A stretch of DNA of 12,209 bases, taken from positions 1-12,209 of the forward strand of contig WGBN01000427.1 of NCBI GenBank assembly GCA_015494245.1. Direction: 5' to 3'. Below are positions 1-5,978 of the stretch, piece after piece; positions within the stretch are counted from its first letter, which is position 1, and each line of letters starts with the position of its first letter. The notes below the pieces were generated by a model. It was not told where the DNA came from and searched no databases. It was given only the letters and a program-made list of their open reading frames with translations. The DNA is from Saprospiraceae bacterium (lineage in GTDB: Bacteria > Bacteroidota > Bacteroidia > Chitinophagales > Saprospiraceae). The position numbers and the translations under genes are program-made.

Positions 1-101
1 AAAATTCAGCGCTTATCCAATACCCTTTTTATTTTTTGTCAACTTAGGCTTGATTGCAAAGTTGCATAAAATAAATGACACCATCTGACAATTGAACCGT
101 C

Positions 102-229
102 CTTAAAACCCGCGGGAACCCGCACAATCCGCGTCATCCGCGTTCTATCATGTCACTATTGACGGTAGGCAACAATGCCGTAATAGAACGCGGATTTTCG
201 CGGGTGCAGCGGATTTTCGCGGGTTTAAG
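102..229. repeat. Long imperfect inverted repeat of CCGCG/ATCCGCG units
   Basis: The left arm (about 102-148) and right arm (about 183-229) are imperfect reverse complements: roughly 34 of 44 core positions match. The outer ends (CTTAAACCCGCG type) and inner ends (ATCCGCGTTCTAT) match best. A 34-nt loop separates the arms. The right arm contains two perfect 16-nt direct copies of GCGGATTTTCGCGGGT, at 190-205 and 209-224. Transcribed, it would fold into a long GC-rich hairpin. From memory, similar CCGCG/TTCTAT repeats are scattered between genes in Bacteroidota, but I cannot search for that here. I see no transposase and no clear target-site duplication, so it could be a REP-like or MITE-like element or a structural transcript end. 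Confidence 0.75.
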
Positions 230-283
230 CTGATTCAACTTGATAGCTTGGTTTCTGATGGAGACAGATAGCCAAAAACTTAA

Positions 284-310
284 TGAACCATTGTTTGTTT
301 CAATGGTTCA
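284..310 (-). terminator. Probable transcription terminator of the deiminase operon
   Basis: A perfect 10-bp stem (284-293 pairs with 301-310) encloses a 7-nt loop. It lies 20 nt past the stop codon of the arginine deiminase gene. Read on the minus strand, the hairpin is followed by UUAAGUUUUU, a broken U-tract. The stem is only moderately GC-rich, so termination may be partial. The position directly after the operon is the strongest argument for the call. Confidence 0.6.
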
Positions 311-329
311 CTAAGAATATTGGACCACT

Positions 330-1589
330 CTACAGCCGTTCTATCGGGCAGCTCATGCAGTGCGTACCTCCCCTTCCGCGCGAAAGCTCTGAGGAGGGCA
401 GAGTGATGATGGCTCGCTCCAAAGCTTCTGCCTTGAGCTTGCCTTTTTCGACCTGCCCGAGGAAGTCTGCTGCCGGCAGAATCTGATACCCAAAATCCTC
501 AAAAGTCTTCTCCGTATAGGGGTTGCGATCGTACGAGAGGGCCACACCCGGCTTCACGGCCAGCAGGTTGCCCGCATCGGTCCATTGCTCGCGCTCCTGG
601 TAGGGGCTCACTCCTCCCCCTACCGGAATGAACTCCATGTGCGGGTTGATCTCGTTGAGGAAGAAATCCCTGATGCTGGGGTAATAGCGCAGCGTCCCGT
701 TGCTGCGTCTGACTTCCACATTGGAGCCCAGACCATCCATCACAATGGGCTTATAAGCGACCAGGTGCTCGGCGGAGATGTGGGTAAAAAGCGTATCAAT
801 ATGCATAAAAGTGCGGTCCATGGGGATGTTGATGCGCACCACATTTTTAACCACATCCCGCTTAAAGAGCTCTTCGGTGAGCAACTCTATGGCATGAGCC
901 GTAGTGCGCTCGCCACAGCCGATGAGCAAATAGTCGCTGTTGATGATCATCATGTCGCCCCCTTCCATGGAAACCCGCTCACCTCTTCGGGAGGGCGGGA
1001 AGCGGTCCACATCGTTCAGGTTGATCAGGCGGCCGCTTTCTTTGACTTCCTTAAAAAGAGGGTTGGACCAGAAAATAAATCGGGTCAGAAAGTTTTCCCG
1101 TGCACGGGCTTCTTTGGCAGCTTTCGTAATGACAATATGGTCATTCACTGCCACGGCGATGTCGCGCGTAAAAATGAAATTGGGAATGGGGTCAAAAAAA
1201 TAGCGGTCTTCCTCAGCCCAATAGCCCGAAATCAAGACCTCTGCCAAGGTCCCGGGCTGCATTTGCCGAAAGGCATCTCCACAGCTCTTGGGCAACTCTT
1301 CGTACTCGAGAATGCGCTCTATCACCCAGGAGCTGTACTCTTCATCGGCTGCCAAAGCGCCGGTCAGCAAATCCCGCGTTTCGAGGAGGTTTTCCTCTCC
1401 CACAAAGGCCTGTAAAACGCGGCGATAAGTATCGTATTCCTGCTGCATCAACGGCAGATGTACAATGTCATCAAAGAGCAATTCCTCAGCCCGCTTGGGC
1501 GAAATGCGCATGATGCCCTCATCGGGAGCATGAATGATCAATCGCTTGAGGGCACCTATCTCGGAATAGACGTGGATGTTCTGGGGCAT
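330..1589 (-). CDS. arcA: Arginine deiminase
   Basis: This 419-residue cytoplasmic protein should hydrolyse L-arginine to L-citrulline and ammonia. It has the usual length of bacterial arginine deiminases and the full catalytic set of the guanidine-modifying (pentein) fold. FTRD at 140-143 supplies Asp143, EGGD at 209-212 supplies Glu209, and MHIDT at 262-266 supplies His263 and Asp265. The nucleophile is Cys411 in the GGTHCMSCP motif near the C-terminus. The N-terminal SEIGALKRLIIHAP and LLFDDIV segments are also family hallmarks. It is the last gene of a minus-strand operon: its ATG lies 2 nt after the stop of the FAD oxidoreductase, with no clear ribosome binding site, so translational coupling is likely. 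No ornithine carbamoyltransferase, carbamate kinase or arginine/ornithine antiporter gene is in the window, so a catabolic arc operon is not supported. The family call is firm; the pathway role is open. Confidence 0.93.
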   Translation of the reverse strand: MPQNIHVYSEIGALKRLIIHAPDEGIMRISPKRAEELLFDDIVHLPLMQQEYDTYRRVLQAFVGEENLLETRDLLTGALAADEEYSSWVIERILEYEELPKSCGDAFRQMQPGTLAEVLISGYWAEEDRYFFDPIPNFIFTRDIAVAVNDHIVITKAAKEARARENFLTRFIFWSNPLFKEVKESGRLINLNDVDRFPPSRRGERVSMEGGDMMIINSDYLLIGCGERTTAHAIELLTEELFKRDVVKNVVRINIPMDRTFMHIDTLFTHISAEHLVAYKPIVMDGLGSNVEVRRSNGTLRYYPSIRDFFLNEINPHMEFIPVGGGVSPYQEREQWTDAGNLLAVKPGVALSYDRNPYTEKTFEDFGYQILPAADFLGQVEKGKLKAEALERAIITLPSSELSRGRGGTHCMSCPIERL

Positions 1590-1591
1590 GT

Positions 1592-2719
1592 TCAGAGTAC
1601 TTTTTCGATTTCGTAAATGGAGTTGATCTTGCCCGCAAAGATGCAGTAAAAAGACGGATTTTCCCGCAAGCTGAGAATTTCCGTAGGGCGGCCGTCATCT
1701 ATGAAATTGGCTTGCAGCTTGGATTTGATGGTGAAAAGCGAAAAGTAATGCTGCCAACTGCCGGAATGTTTGAAGTAACGCTTCATTTGCAAAGCCATTT
1801 TCTCGTAATTTGAGGCCGGCTGCGCTGAGCAGGCATTGCAGTCATCCGGCCGTTCGGGCAGGCAGTGCGTTTGTTGCTGCTGGCAGGAAAAGCGCGGTTT
1901 CGCCTCATAAGATACGCGATGATGCGTATAAGCGACGGAAGAGAGCGAGTGCAGACCCGATTTGCCGAAAGGCATAATAGAACCAAAAGGGCCATCCATC
2001 ACCGTCAAACCGATTTTGTCCAGGCCCGGCGCATACAACAGCGCTATCTCAGAAATCTCATGCATCAGAGGGATGGGGCTTACGCCAAATATGTGGTTGA
2101 CGGCATTGCTGGCCGAGTAGGTGGCATTGAGCACGCCTCCCGCCTGCAACAGGAGTTGCTCATCTCCATGTTGAACCAACACCTTCCACACAGGAGCATC
2201 TGCTTCAACCCTAAGGGGCCAGGCTCCGGTGAACAGCTGAATGCGCTTTTCATCCGCCAGCCTGCGGCGATAATAAGCGCTGATGAGGGCCGGGTCAAAG
2301 GAAGGCTCCGTGGTGCGGTACAAGGCCTCAAGGCGTTCAAAACAGAAGAGCGGGTGCCGGGGCACAGGCTCACAATGCAAACTCAAATATTCGCAAAAAC
2401 GCTCAAACTGGGCGGAATCCGTATAAGAGCCATAGCGATCTATGGCGTAATACTTTTCCAATTCGAAAAGAATAAAATCTTTATGCTCTTCGGCAAACCG
2501 CTGTTTGTAATCATTGGACATCAGGGCCGTGGCAATGCTGCGAGGATAGTGATAGCCCGAATGCAAACGCGCCTGATTAACCAGAGAGGCTTTGGTGAAA
2601 AGCCTGGCCTCTTTTTCCAACAATACAACTCCATACCCTTTTCCCGCCAGATAAAGCGCCGCATAACTACCAAACAGCCCTCCGCCAACAATTAAAAAAT
2701 CACAGGAGATCGTTTTCAT
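1592..2719 (-). CDS. FAD-dependent oxidoreductase, DAO-like
   Basis: This 375-residue protein has an N-terminal Rossmann FAD-binding motif (FLIVGGGLFGS at 8-18) and the acidic end of the second strand (VVLLEKE, Glu35). The NQARLHSGYHYPRS segment at 48-61 is, as I recall, typical of DAO-like flavoproteins found in polysaccharide gene clusters. No membrane segment is seen. I chose the ATG at 2717-2719: it overlaps the stop of the upstream aldo/keto reductase as ATGA and places the FAD motif at residue 8. An in-frame ATG 21 nt upstream (2738-2740) lies inside the reductase gene and is less likely. The substrate is unknown; an amine, amino acid or hydroxy-acid carbon is typical for the superfamily. 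An unusual cysteine group (Cys279, 286, 294, 297) sits in a Gln/Pro/Asp-rich loop and may bind a metal. The flavoprotein class is well supported; the reaction is not. Confidence 0.85.
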   Translation of the reverse strand: MKTISCDFLIVGGGLFGSYAALYLAGKGYGVVLLEKEARLFTKASLVNQARLHSGYHYPRSIATALMSNDYKQRFAEEHKDFILFELEKYYAIDRYGSYTDSAQFERFCEYLSLHCEPVPRHPLFCFERLEALYRTTEPSFDPALISAYYRRRLADEKRIQLFTGAWPLRVEADAPVWKVLVQHGDEQLLLQAGGVLNATYSASNAVNHIFGVSPIPLMHEISEIALLYAPGLDKIGLTVMDGPFGSIMPFGKSGLHSLSSVAYTHHRVSYEAKPRFSCQQQQTHCLPERPDDCNACSAQPASNYEKMALQMKRYFKHSGSWQHYFSLFTIKSKLQANFIDDGRPTEILSLRENPSFYCIFAGKINSIYEIEKVL

Positions 2720-3645
2720 AGGCCCTCGCTTTTTTTCCATGCGAGCAGGGCCTCATAAATTTTGCGGTCGTGCTCGCGCTCTCTTCCCTGCCAAAAGCTG
2801 AGGCTGTGCTCCAATTGTGCCGTATTGGAGGCCCCCAGCAAAAGACCACTCAGACCGGGGAGAAAGGAAGCGTAAATCATGCCGAGCTCGTGGAAGGTAA
2901 AGTTTTGTCCGGGGAAGGCTTTCGCCAAATGCTGCTGAAGGGAATCCAGCTGCCTGCGAAATTTTTGAGGTTGGCCTCCCCTCGCCCTCAGCGTTTTCAT
3001 TTGGCTTTCGCCAAATTTCAGCCCACCCGCCGTAATGCCGTAAGCGATGAAGCGGGCGCGGCCGTGAAAGGGCGCGTAATGGCCATAAGCCGATTGGAAG
3101 AGGTTGTGCTTGAGCTGCAGATAAGGACGAGAAAAATCATCGGCCCGGTCTTCCGGCAGGGAGACCTCCAGTTCAAACCAATGAGACGCATGGATGGCGG
3201 GATGCTCCAGGCCTGAAAAACCCGCTGCAAGACCCTCTGCTACAAGGCCTGCAGCCACCTCTAAACTTTTGGCGATGGCCTCCTCGTCCTTGCGCTTATC
3301 CCAATGCCACATCAGGCAGTGCAAATTGGAGCCGAATTTGTTGCGATAATAAGCCGCATTGAGCAAGAGGAAAGAGGGATTGAGCAAATGCTCCGGCCCG
3401 CCTGTGTTGTTGAGGCTGCCCACTTTCTGGCAAATTCTGAGGTCCCTGACGCCATGTGCCCTTATCCATTCCTGCAAAAGGTTCTCGGCCAGGCGAAAGT
3501 GCTTCGGCTGCTTGTCTATAGGGTAATTGGTAGCCGTATCCACATAGCGGAAACCGGCTGCATAAAAGGTGTCCAAAAGCTCAAAACAAACCTCCGGTGC
3601 TACGCGCCAACCCCAGAAAGCCGTGCCGAGATATACGTCTGACAT
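2716..3645 (-). CDS. Aldo/keto reductase family oxidoreductase
   Basis: This 309-residue protein has the family's usual length for an NAD(P)H-dependent (beta/alpha)8-barrel reductase. It carries the full catalytic tetrad: Asp36 and Tyr41 in VDTATNYP, Lys74 in ICQKVGS, and His114 in LMWHWDK. The start, MSDVYLGTAFWGW, resembles the family's usual opening strand. There is no signal peptide, so it should be cytoplasmic. It is the first gene of the minus-strand operon, and its stop codon overlaps the start of the FAD oxidoreductase by 4 nt. Pairing with a DAO-type flavoprotein suggests that the two act on the same small molecule, perhaps a sugar or amino-sugar, but that is inference. I found no convincing promoter of the TAnnTTTG type upstream: a TATCTTTA sits only 5 nt before the ATG and has no upstream TTTG. 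The substrate cannot be read from the sequence. Confidence 0.87.
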   Translation of the reverse strand: MSDVYLGTAFWGWRVAPEVCFELLDTFYAAGFRYVDTATNYPIDKQPKHFRLAENLLQEWIRAHGVRDLRICQKVGSLNNTGGPEHLLNPSFLLLNAAYYRNKFGSNLHCLMWHWDKRKDEEAIAKSLEVAAGLVAEGLAAGFSGLEHPAIHASHWFELEVSLPEDRADDFSRPYLQLKHNLFQSAYGHYAPFHGRARFIAYGITAGGLKFGESQMKTLRARGGQPQKFRRQLDSLQQHLAKAFPGQNFTFHELGMIYASFLPGLSGLLLGASNTAQLEHSLSFWQGREREHDRKIYEALLAWKKSEGL

Positions 3646-3667
3646 GGGGCTAAAGATAAGACAGGAT

Positions 3668-3702
3668 TTTGTATTCCATTGATTAAAAAAAGCTTATATT
3701 TG
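3668..3702 (+). promoter_or_regulatory. Predicted Bacteroidota promoter for the first FGE-like gene
   Basis: TATATTTG at 3695-3702 matches the Bacteroidota -7 consensus TAnnTTTG exactly. A TTTG at 3668-3671 lies 23 nt upstream, at the wide end of the accepted range. Transcription would start near 3709 and give a leader of about 88 nt before the ATG at 3797. The site lies in the 151-bp gap between the divergent reductase operon and this gene. Confidence 0.55.
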
Positions 3703-3796
3703 AAGCCTAAACCCAAACCGATTTATGGAGATGCCACCGGCCACCGGCTAAGCATCACCTTATGTCGGCACTTTTAACCACCTAAATCAATCCCCC

Positions 3797-4714
3797 ATGT
3801 GTCGCTCACACCCCACTGCCCTCTTCCTTCTCGGCTTTTGCAGCCTACTCCTGCTTGGAATCTCAGCTCACAAACCCCTGAAAAACTCAGAGATCAAAGA
3901 ACCCGCTATGGTTTTGATCCCCGGAGGAGCTTTTAAAATGGGCTCCAACGACAGCCCTGACAGCAAGCCCATACACAAAGTCTTTGTGCGGGCTTTTTAC
4001 CTCGCCACCAAAGAAGTGACCAATGCCGAATTTGTGGAATTTTTAAATAGCATACAGACGGAAATTCGCAATGGGGAAGACGTCTTTTTTAAAGGCCAAC
4101 AAATTTACGACTTGATTTGCGACGGCTTTTGCAGCGATTGGGAAGCAGAGATTTATCTGCAAGACGGGCGCTTCAAAGTACGCACAGGCCAGGAGCACCA
4201 CCCCGTAACCCTGGTGAGCTGGTATGGCGCCACAGCTTACGCCAAATGGCTGTCTAAACGAACCGGCAAGCCCTACCGCCTGCCCACCGAAGAAGAATGG
4301 GAGTACGCCGCCGGCGGAGGCAGTGCCCACCAAAAATGGGCCGGCACCAACAACTCCGGCAAAAAACTGAGCCAATACGCCAACCTTTGCGACCAGGCCT
4401 GTGCCGTCAAAAACTGGCGCTATCAAATCCTCAACGACGGCTATGCCTATACAGCACCCGTAGGCAGCTTCAAACCCAATAAATTTGGCCTCTACGACAT
4501 GACCGGTAATGCCCATGAATGGTGCAACAGCAGGTATTACGGGTCTTACATCATACCGGACCACCCCTCCCAAAAGCCCGAAGACATCAGCTATGTCTTT
4601 CGGGGAGGCAGCTGGATCAACAAGCCCACGGATGTGCTGACCAGCTCCCGTTTTTCTGCCGAACCGGAGTACTGCACCACTGTCGTGGGCTTCCGTTTGG
4701 CGAAAAACAAATAA
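3797..4714 (+). CDS. Exported FGE-sulfatase (SUMF1) domain protein, copy A
   Basis: This 305-residue protein opens with a signal peptide (hydrophobic residues 8-23, likely cut after Ala24; no lipobox cysteine at the right place). A complete SUMF1/FGE-sulfatase fold follows: VLIPGGAFKMGS (39-50), EVTNAEFVEFLN (73-84), PVTLVSWYGATAYAKW (136-151), RLPTEEEWEYAA (161-172), APVGSFKPNKFGLYDMTGN (220-238), FRGGSW (268-273) and VGFRLA (297-302). True formylglycine-generating enzymes have two catalytic cysteines just after RGGSF. Here the aligned positions are about Asn275 and Val280, so oxidation of a sulfatase cysteine is unlikely. Six cysteines (108, 112, 198, 202, 243, 293) recur at matching places in the next gene, arranged as two C-x3-C pairs, an EWC and a C-x4-GFR, and may form disulfides in the periplasm. 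GldJ and GldK are family relatives in this phylum, but nothing specific supports either name. A binding or structural role is inferred. The fold call is firm. Confidence 0.88.
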   Translation: MCRSHPTALFLLGFCSLLLLGISAHKPLKNSEIKEPAMVLIPGGAFKMGSNDSPDSKPIHKVFVRAFYLATKEVTNAEFVEFLNSIQTEIRNGEDVFFKGQQIYDLICDGFCSDWEAEIYLQDGRFKVRTGQEHHPVTLVSWYGATAYAKWLSKRTGKPYRLPTEEEWEYAAGGGSAHQKWAGTNNSGKKLSQYANLCDQACAVKNWRYQILNDGYAYTAPVGSFKPNKFGLYDMTGNAHEWCNSRYYGSYIIPDHPSQKPEDISYVFRGGSWINKPTDVLTSSRFSAEPEYCTTVVGFRLAKNK

Positions 4715-4727
4715 AAAACTATCTTTG
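4696..4727 (+). promoter_or_regulatory. Predicted Bacteroidota promoter for the second FGE-like gene
   Basis: TATCTTTG at 4720-4727 matches TAnnTTTG exactly, and a TTTG at 4696-4699 lies 20 nt upstream, the ideal spacing. The upstream element is within the last codons of copy A (GFRLAKNK) and the -7 element just follows its stop codon. Transcription would start near 4734. Copy B therefore probably has its own promoter rather than depending only on readthrough from copy A. Confidence 0.65.
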
Positions 4728-4748
4728 CCCCGCTTTACCTGTTTTCAC

Positions 4749-4808
4749 TCCCCCCCAGGTGTATCAACACCTATAGATAAAGCACTCAATTCAGAGGGGG
4801 AATTCTGA
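4749..4808 (+). promoter_or_regulatory. Structured 5' leader of copy B
   Basis: The predicted leader holds a perfect 6-bp hairpin with a 4-nt loop, AGGTGT-ATCA-ACACCT (4757-4772). It also has a possible outer stem between TCCCCC (4749-4754) and GGGGGA (4796-4801). A competing small hairpin, TCAGA/TCTGA (4791-4795 with 4804-4808), would place the G-run in its loop. No U-tract follows, so this is not a standard terminator. I recognise no known riboswitch class here, and regulation is a guess. Confidence 0.35.
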
Positions 4809-4892
4809 CAGAACTTACGTACTCAACAACCGACCAGAGAAACATTGTCAGGCCGCAAAGAAGGGTTTTGCTCCAAGCCCTTTGCTTTATAC

Positions 4893-4923
4893 CCTACCCG
4901 ATAAATGAATTTATCAGGTAAGG
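4893..4923 (+). promoter_or_regulatory. Near-palindrome upstream of the copy B start
   Basis: A perfect 7-bp inverted repeat with a 2-nt centre (GATAAAT-GA-ATTTATC, 4900-4915) is extended by TACC/GGTA (4895-4898 and 4917-4920) across one C/A mismatch, then by CC/GG. It could be an operator site in DNA or a hairpin in the leader RNA. It lies over the first possible ATG of copy B (4905), which argues that translation starts further down. Confidence 0.4.
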
Positions 4924-4958
4924 AAAGGGGATTTTGGAGCCGTGAAAAATTGGAAGAT

Positions 4959-5978
4959 ATGGAAACTTTAATGCAGGCCGTTTCAAACGGTACTAAAAGA
5001 CTATTCTGGGCAGCCATTATTCAGCTCACTTTGCTACAAGCATTGTGGAACACAAACATAGAAGAAGACTGCATGGTATTTTCGGAACCGGAAGTCGTTT
5101 TGATCCCTGAGGGGAAATTCATCATGGGCAATGACAAGGGGGCATCGGTCGAAGCTCCTGCCCATCAGGTTGCCGTAAGGAGCTTCTACATAGCCAAATA
5201 CGAGGTCAGCAATGCCGAGTTCGTCACTTTCTTAAATGCTGAAAAAGAGCACCTGAACGTTACCGAAAAGGGTGAAATCTTTTACAACGACCTCAAAATT
5301 GCCAGCCTGAAATGCGAACACGCCTGCATGGGTTGGGAACCGGAAATCCTGTATAAGGACGGGCGCTTTGAAGTCGCTGAAGGCAAAAAATCCTACCCCG
5401 TAGTTCTGGTCTCCTGGTTTGGAGCACAGAAGTACGCCGATTGGCTGGCCCGCGTGAGCGGCCGCCCCTATCGCCTGCCCACCGAAGAAGAATGGGAATA
5501 CGCTGCCGGCGAAGGCAAACGCCACCTCAAATGGGCCGGCGTATCCAAGGTAGGCCGCTTGAGCGAATACGCCAATCTCTGCGACGATGGATGCATGGTT
5601 AAAGAATGGCGGTACAAAAATTTACACGACGGCTTCCCCGGCAGAGCGCCGGTAGGCAGCTTTAAGCCCAATGGTTTTGGCATCTACGACATGACCGGCA
5701 ACGTATCCGAGTGGTGTGGAGAATCCTTTTATGTCTATACCACCCAAAAGGAAGGCGCACTGACCATCCCCGACCCTTATCAGCACACCATCAGAGGGGG
5801 GAGCTGGTTAAACTCTCCCAAAGGCGCTACCACCACCGTGCGTTTTACCTCTCCGGCCGAGCAGTGCGATGTCTCCGTGGGCTTTCGCCTGGCGCGTTCC
5901 CTCAGCTCTCAAACGCCCGCCACCCTTACCAATGAGGTAGGCGGCACCGCCCATCAATCAGACTCCGGCTCGCTGTGA
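4959..5978 (+). CDS. Exported FGE-sulfatase (SUMF1) domain protein, copy B
   Basis: This 339-residue paralogue of the gene before it has a signal peptide or anchor (hydrophobic residues 15-30 after a KR) and the full SUMF1 fold: VVLIPEGKFIMGN (46-58), PVVLVSWFGAQKYADW (147-162), RLPTEEEWEYAA (172-183), APVGSFKPNGFGIYDMTGN (230-248), IRGGSW (278-283) and VGFRLA (307-312). I chose the ATG at 4959 because the in-frame ATG at 4905 lies in a palindrome and would give a 32-residue n-region; the ATG at 4971 is an alternative. The two catalytic cysteine positions of true FGE are about Asn285 and Ala290, so classic activity is unlikely. The six cysteines shared with copy A are 119, 123, 208, 212, 253 and 303. 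The copies share a 26-nt identical stretch (4277-4302 and 5472-5497) over the RLPTEEEWE motif. Unlike copy A, a Ser/Thr-rich tail of about 26 residues follows the domain, and its codons overlap the convergent glycosyltransferase gene. Confidence 0.85.
   Translation: METLMQAVSNGTKRLFWAAIIQLTLLQALWNTNIEEDCMVFSEPEVVLIPEGKFIMGNDKGASVEAPAHQVAVRSFYIAKYEVSNAEFVTFLNAEKEHLNVTEKGEIFYNDLKIASLKCEHACMGWEPEILYKDGRFEVAEGKKSYPVVLVSWFGAQKYADWLARVSGRPYRLPTEEEWEYAAGEGKRHLKWAGVSKVGRLSEYANLCDDGCMVKEWRYKNLHDGFPGRAPVGSFKPNGFGIYDMTGNVSEWCGESFYVYTTQKEGALTIPDPYQHTIRGGSWLNSPKGATTTVRFTSPAEQCDVSVGFRLARSLSSQTPATLTNEVGGTAHQSDSGSL

Larger units (their letters stand above)
1..329. other. Intergenic region downstream of the deiminase operon
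   Basis: This stretch of about 330 bases has no convincing gene. Bases 1-100 are AT-rich with T-runs, and I see no gene, promoter or strong hairpin there. Bases 102-229 are a long inverted repeat and bases 284-310 are a hairpin; both are listed separately. The only open frame at the right edge (plus strand, from 283) runs antisense into the end of the deiminase gene and resembles nothing I know. Confidence 0.7.

Noticed and set aside
283..486. A 67-codon plus-strand frame
   Set aside because: It begins in the terminator hairpin and runs antisense into the deiminase C-terminus; no family resemblance.
585..2695. Two 276-codon open frames on the plus strand (585-1415 and 1865-2695)
   Set aside because: They lie fully antisense to the arginine deiminase and FAD oxidoreductase genes, which carry complete family motifs. 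Their translations show no recognisable domain. Codon bias of the real genes explains the long open antisense frames.
3651..3658. TATCTTTA on the minus strand as a promoter for the reductase operon
   Set aside because: It differs from TAnnTTTG at the last base, lies 5 nt from the ATG, and has no TTTG or TTG at the right distance.
3725..3785. Two tiny upstream open frames in the leader of copy A (3725-3751 and 3762-3785, 7-8 residues each)
   Set aside because: They could be leader peptides, but frames this short arise easily by chance. They contain no codon run that would suggest attenuation.
3797..4714. Naming copy A as GldK/GldJ or as an active sulfatase-modifying enzyme
   Set aside because: There is no lipobox, no gliding gene nearby, no sulfatase gene in the window, and the catalytic cysteine pair is missing.
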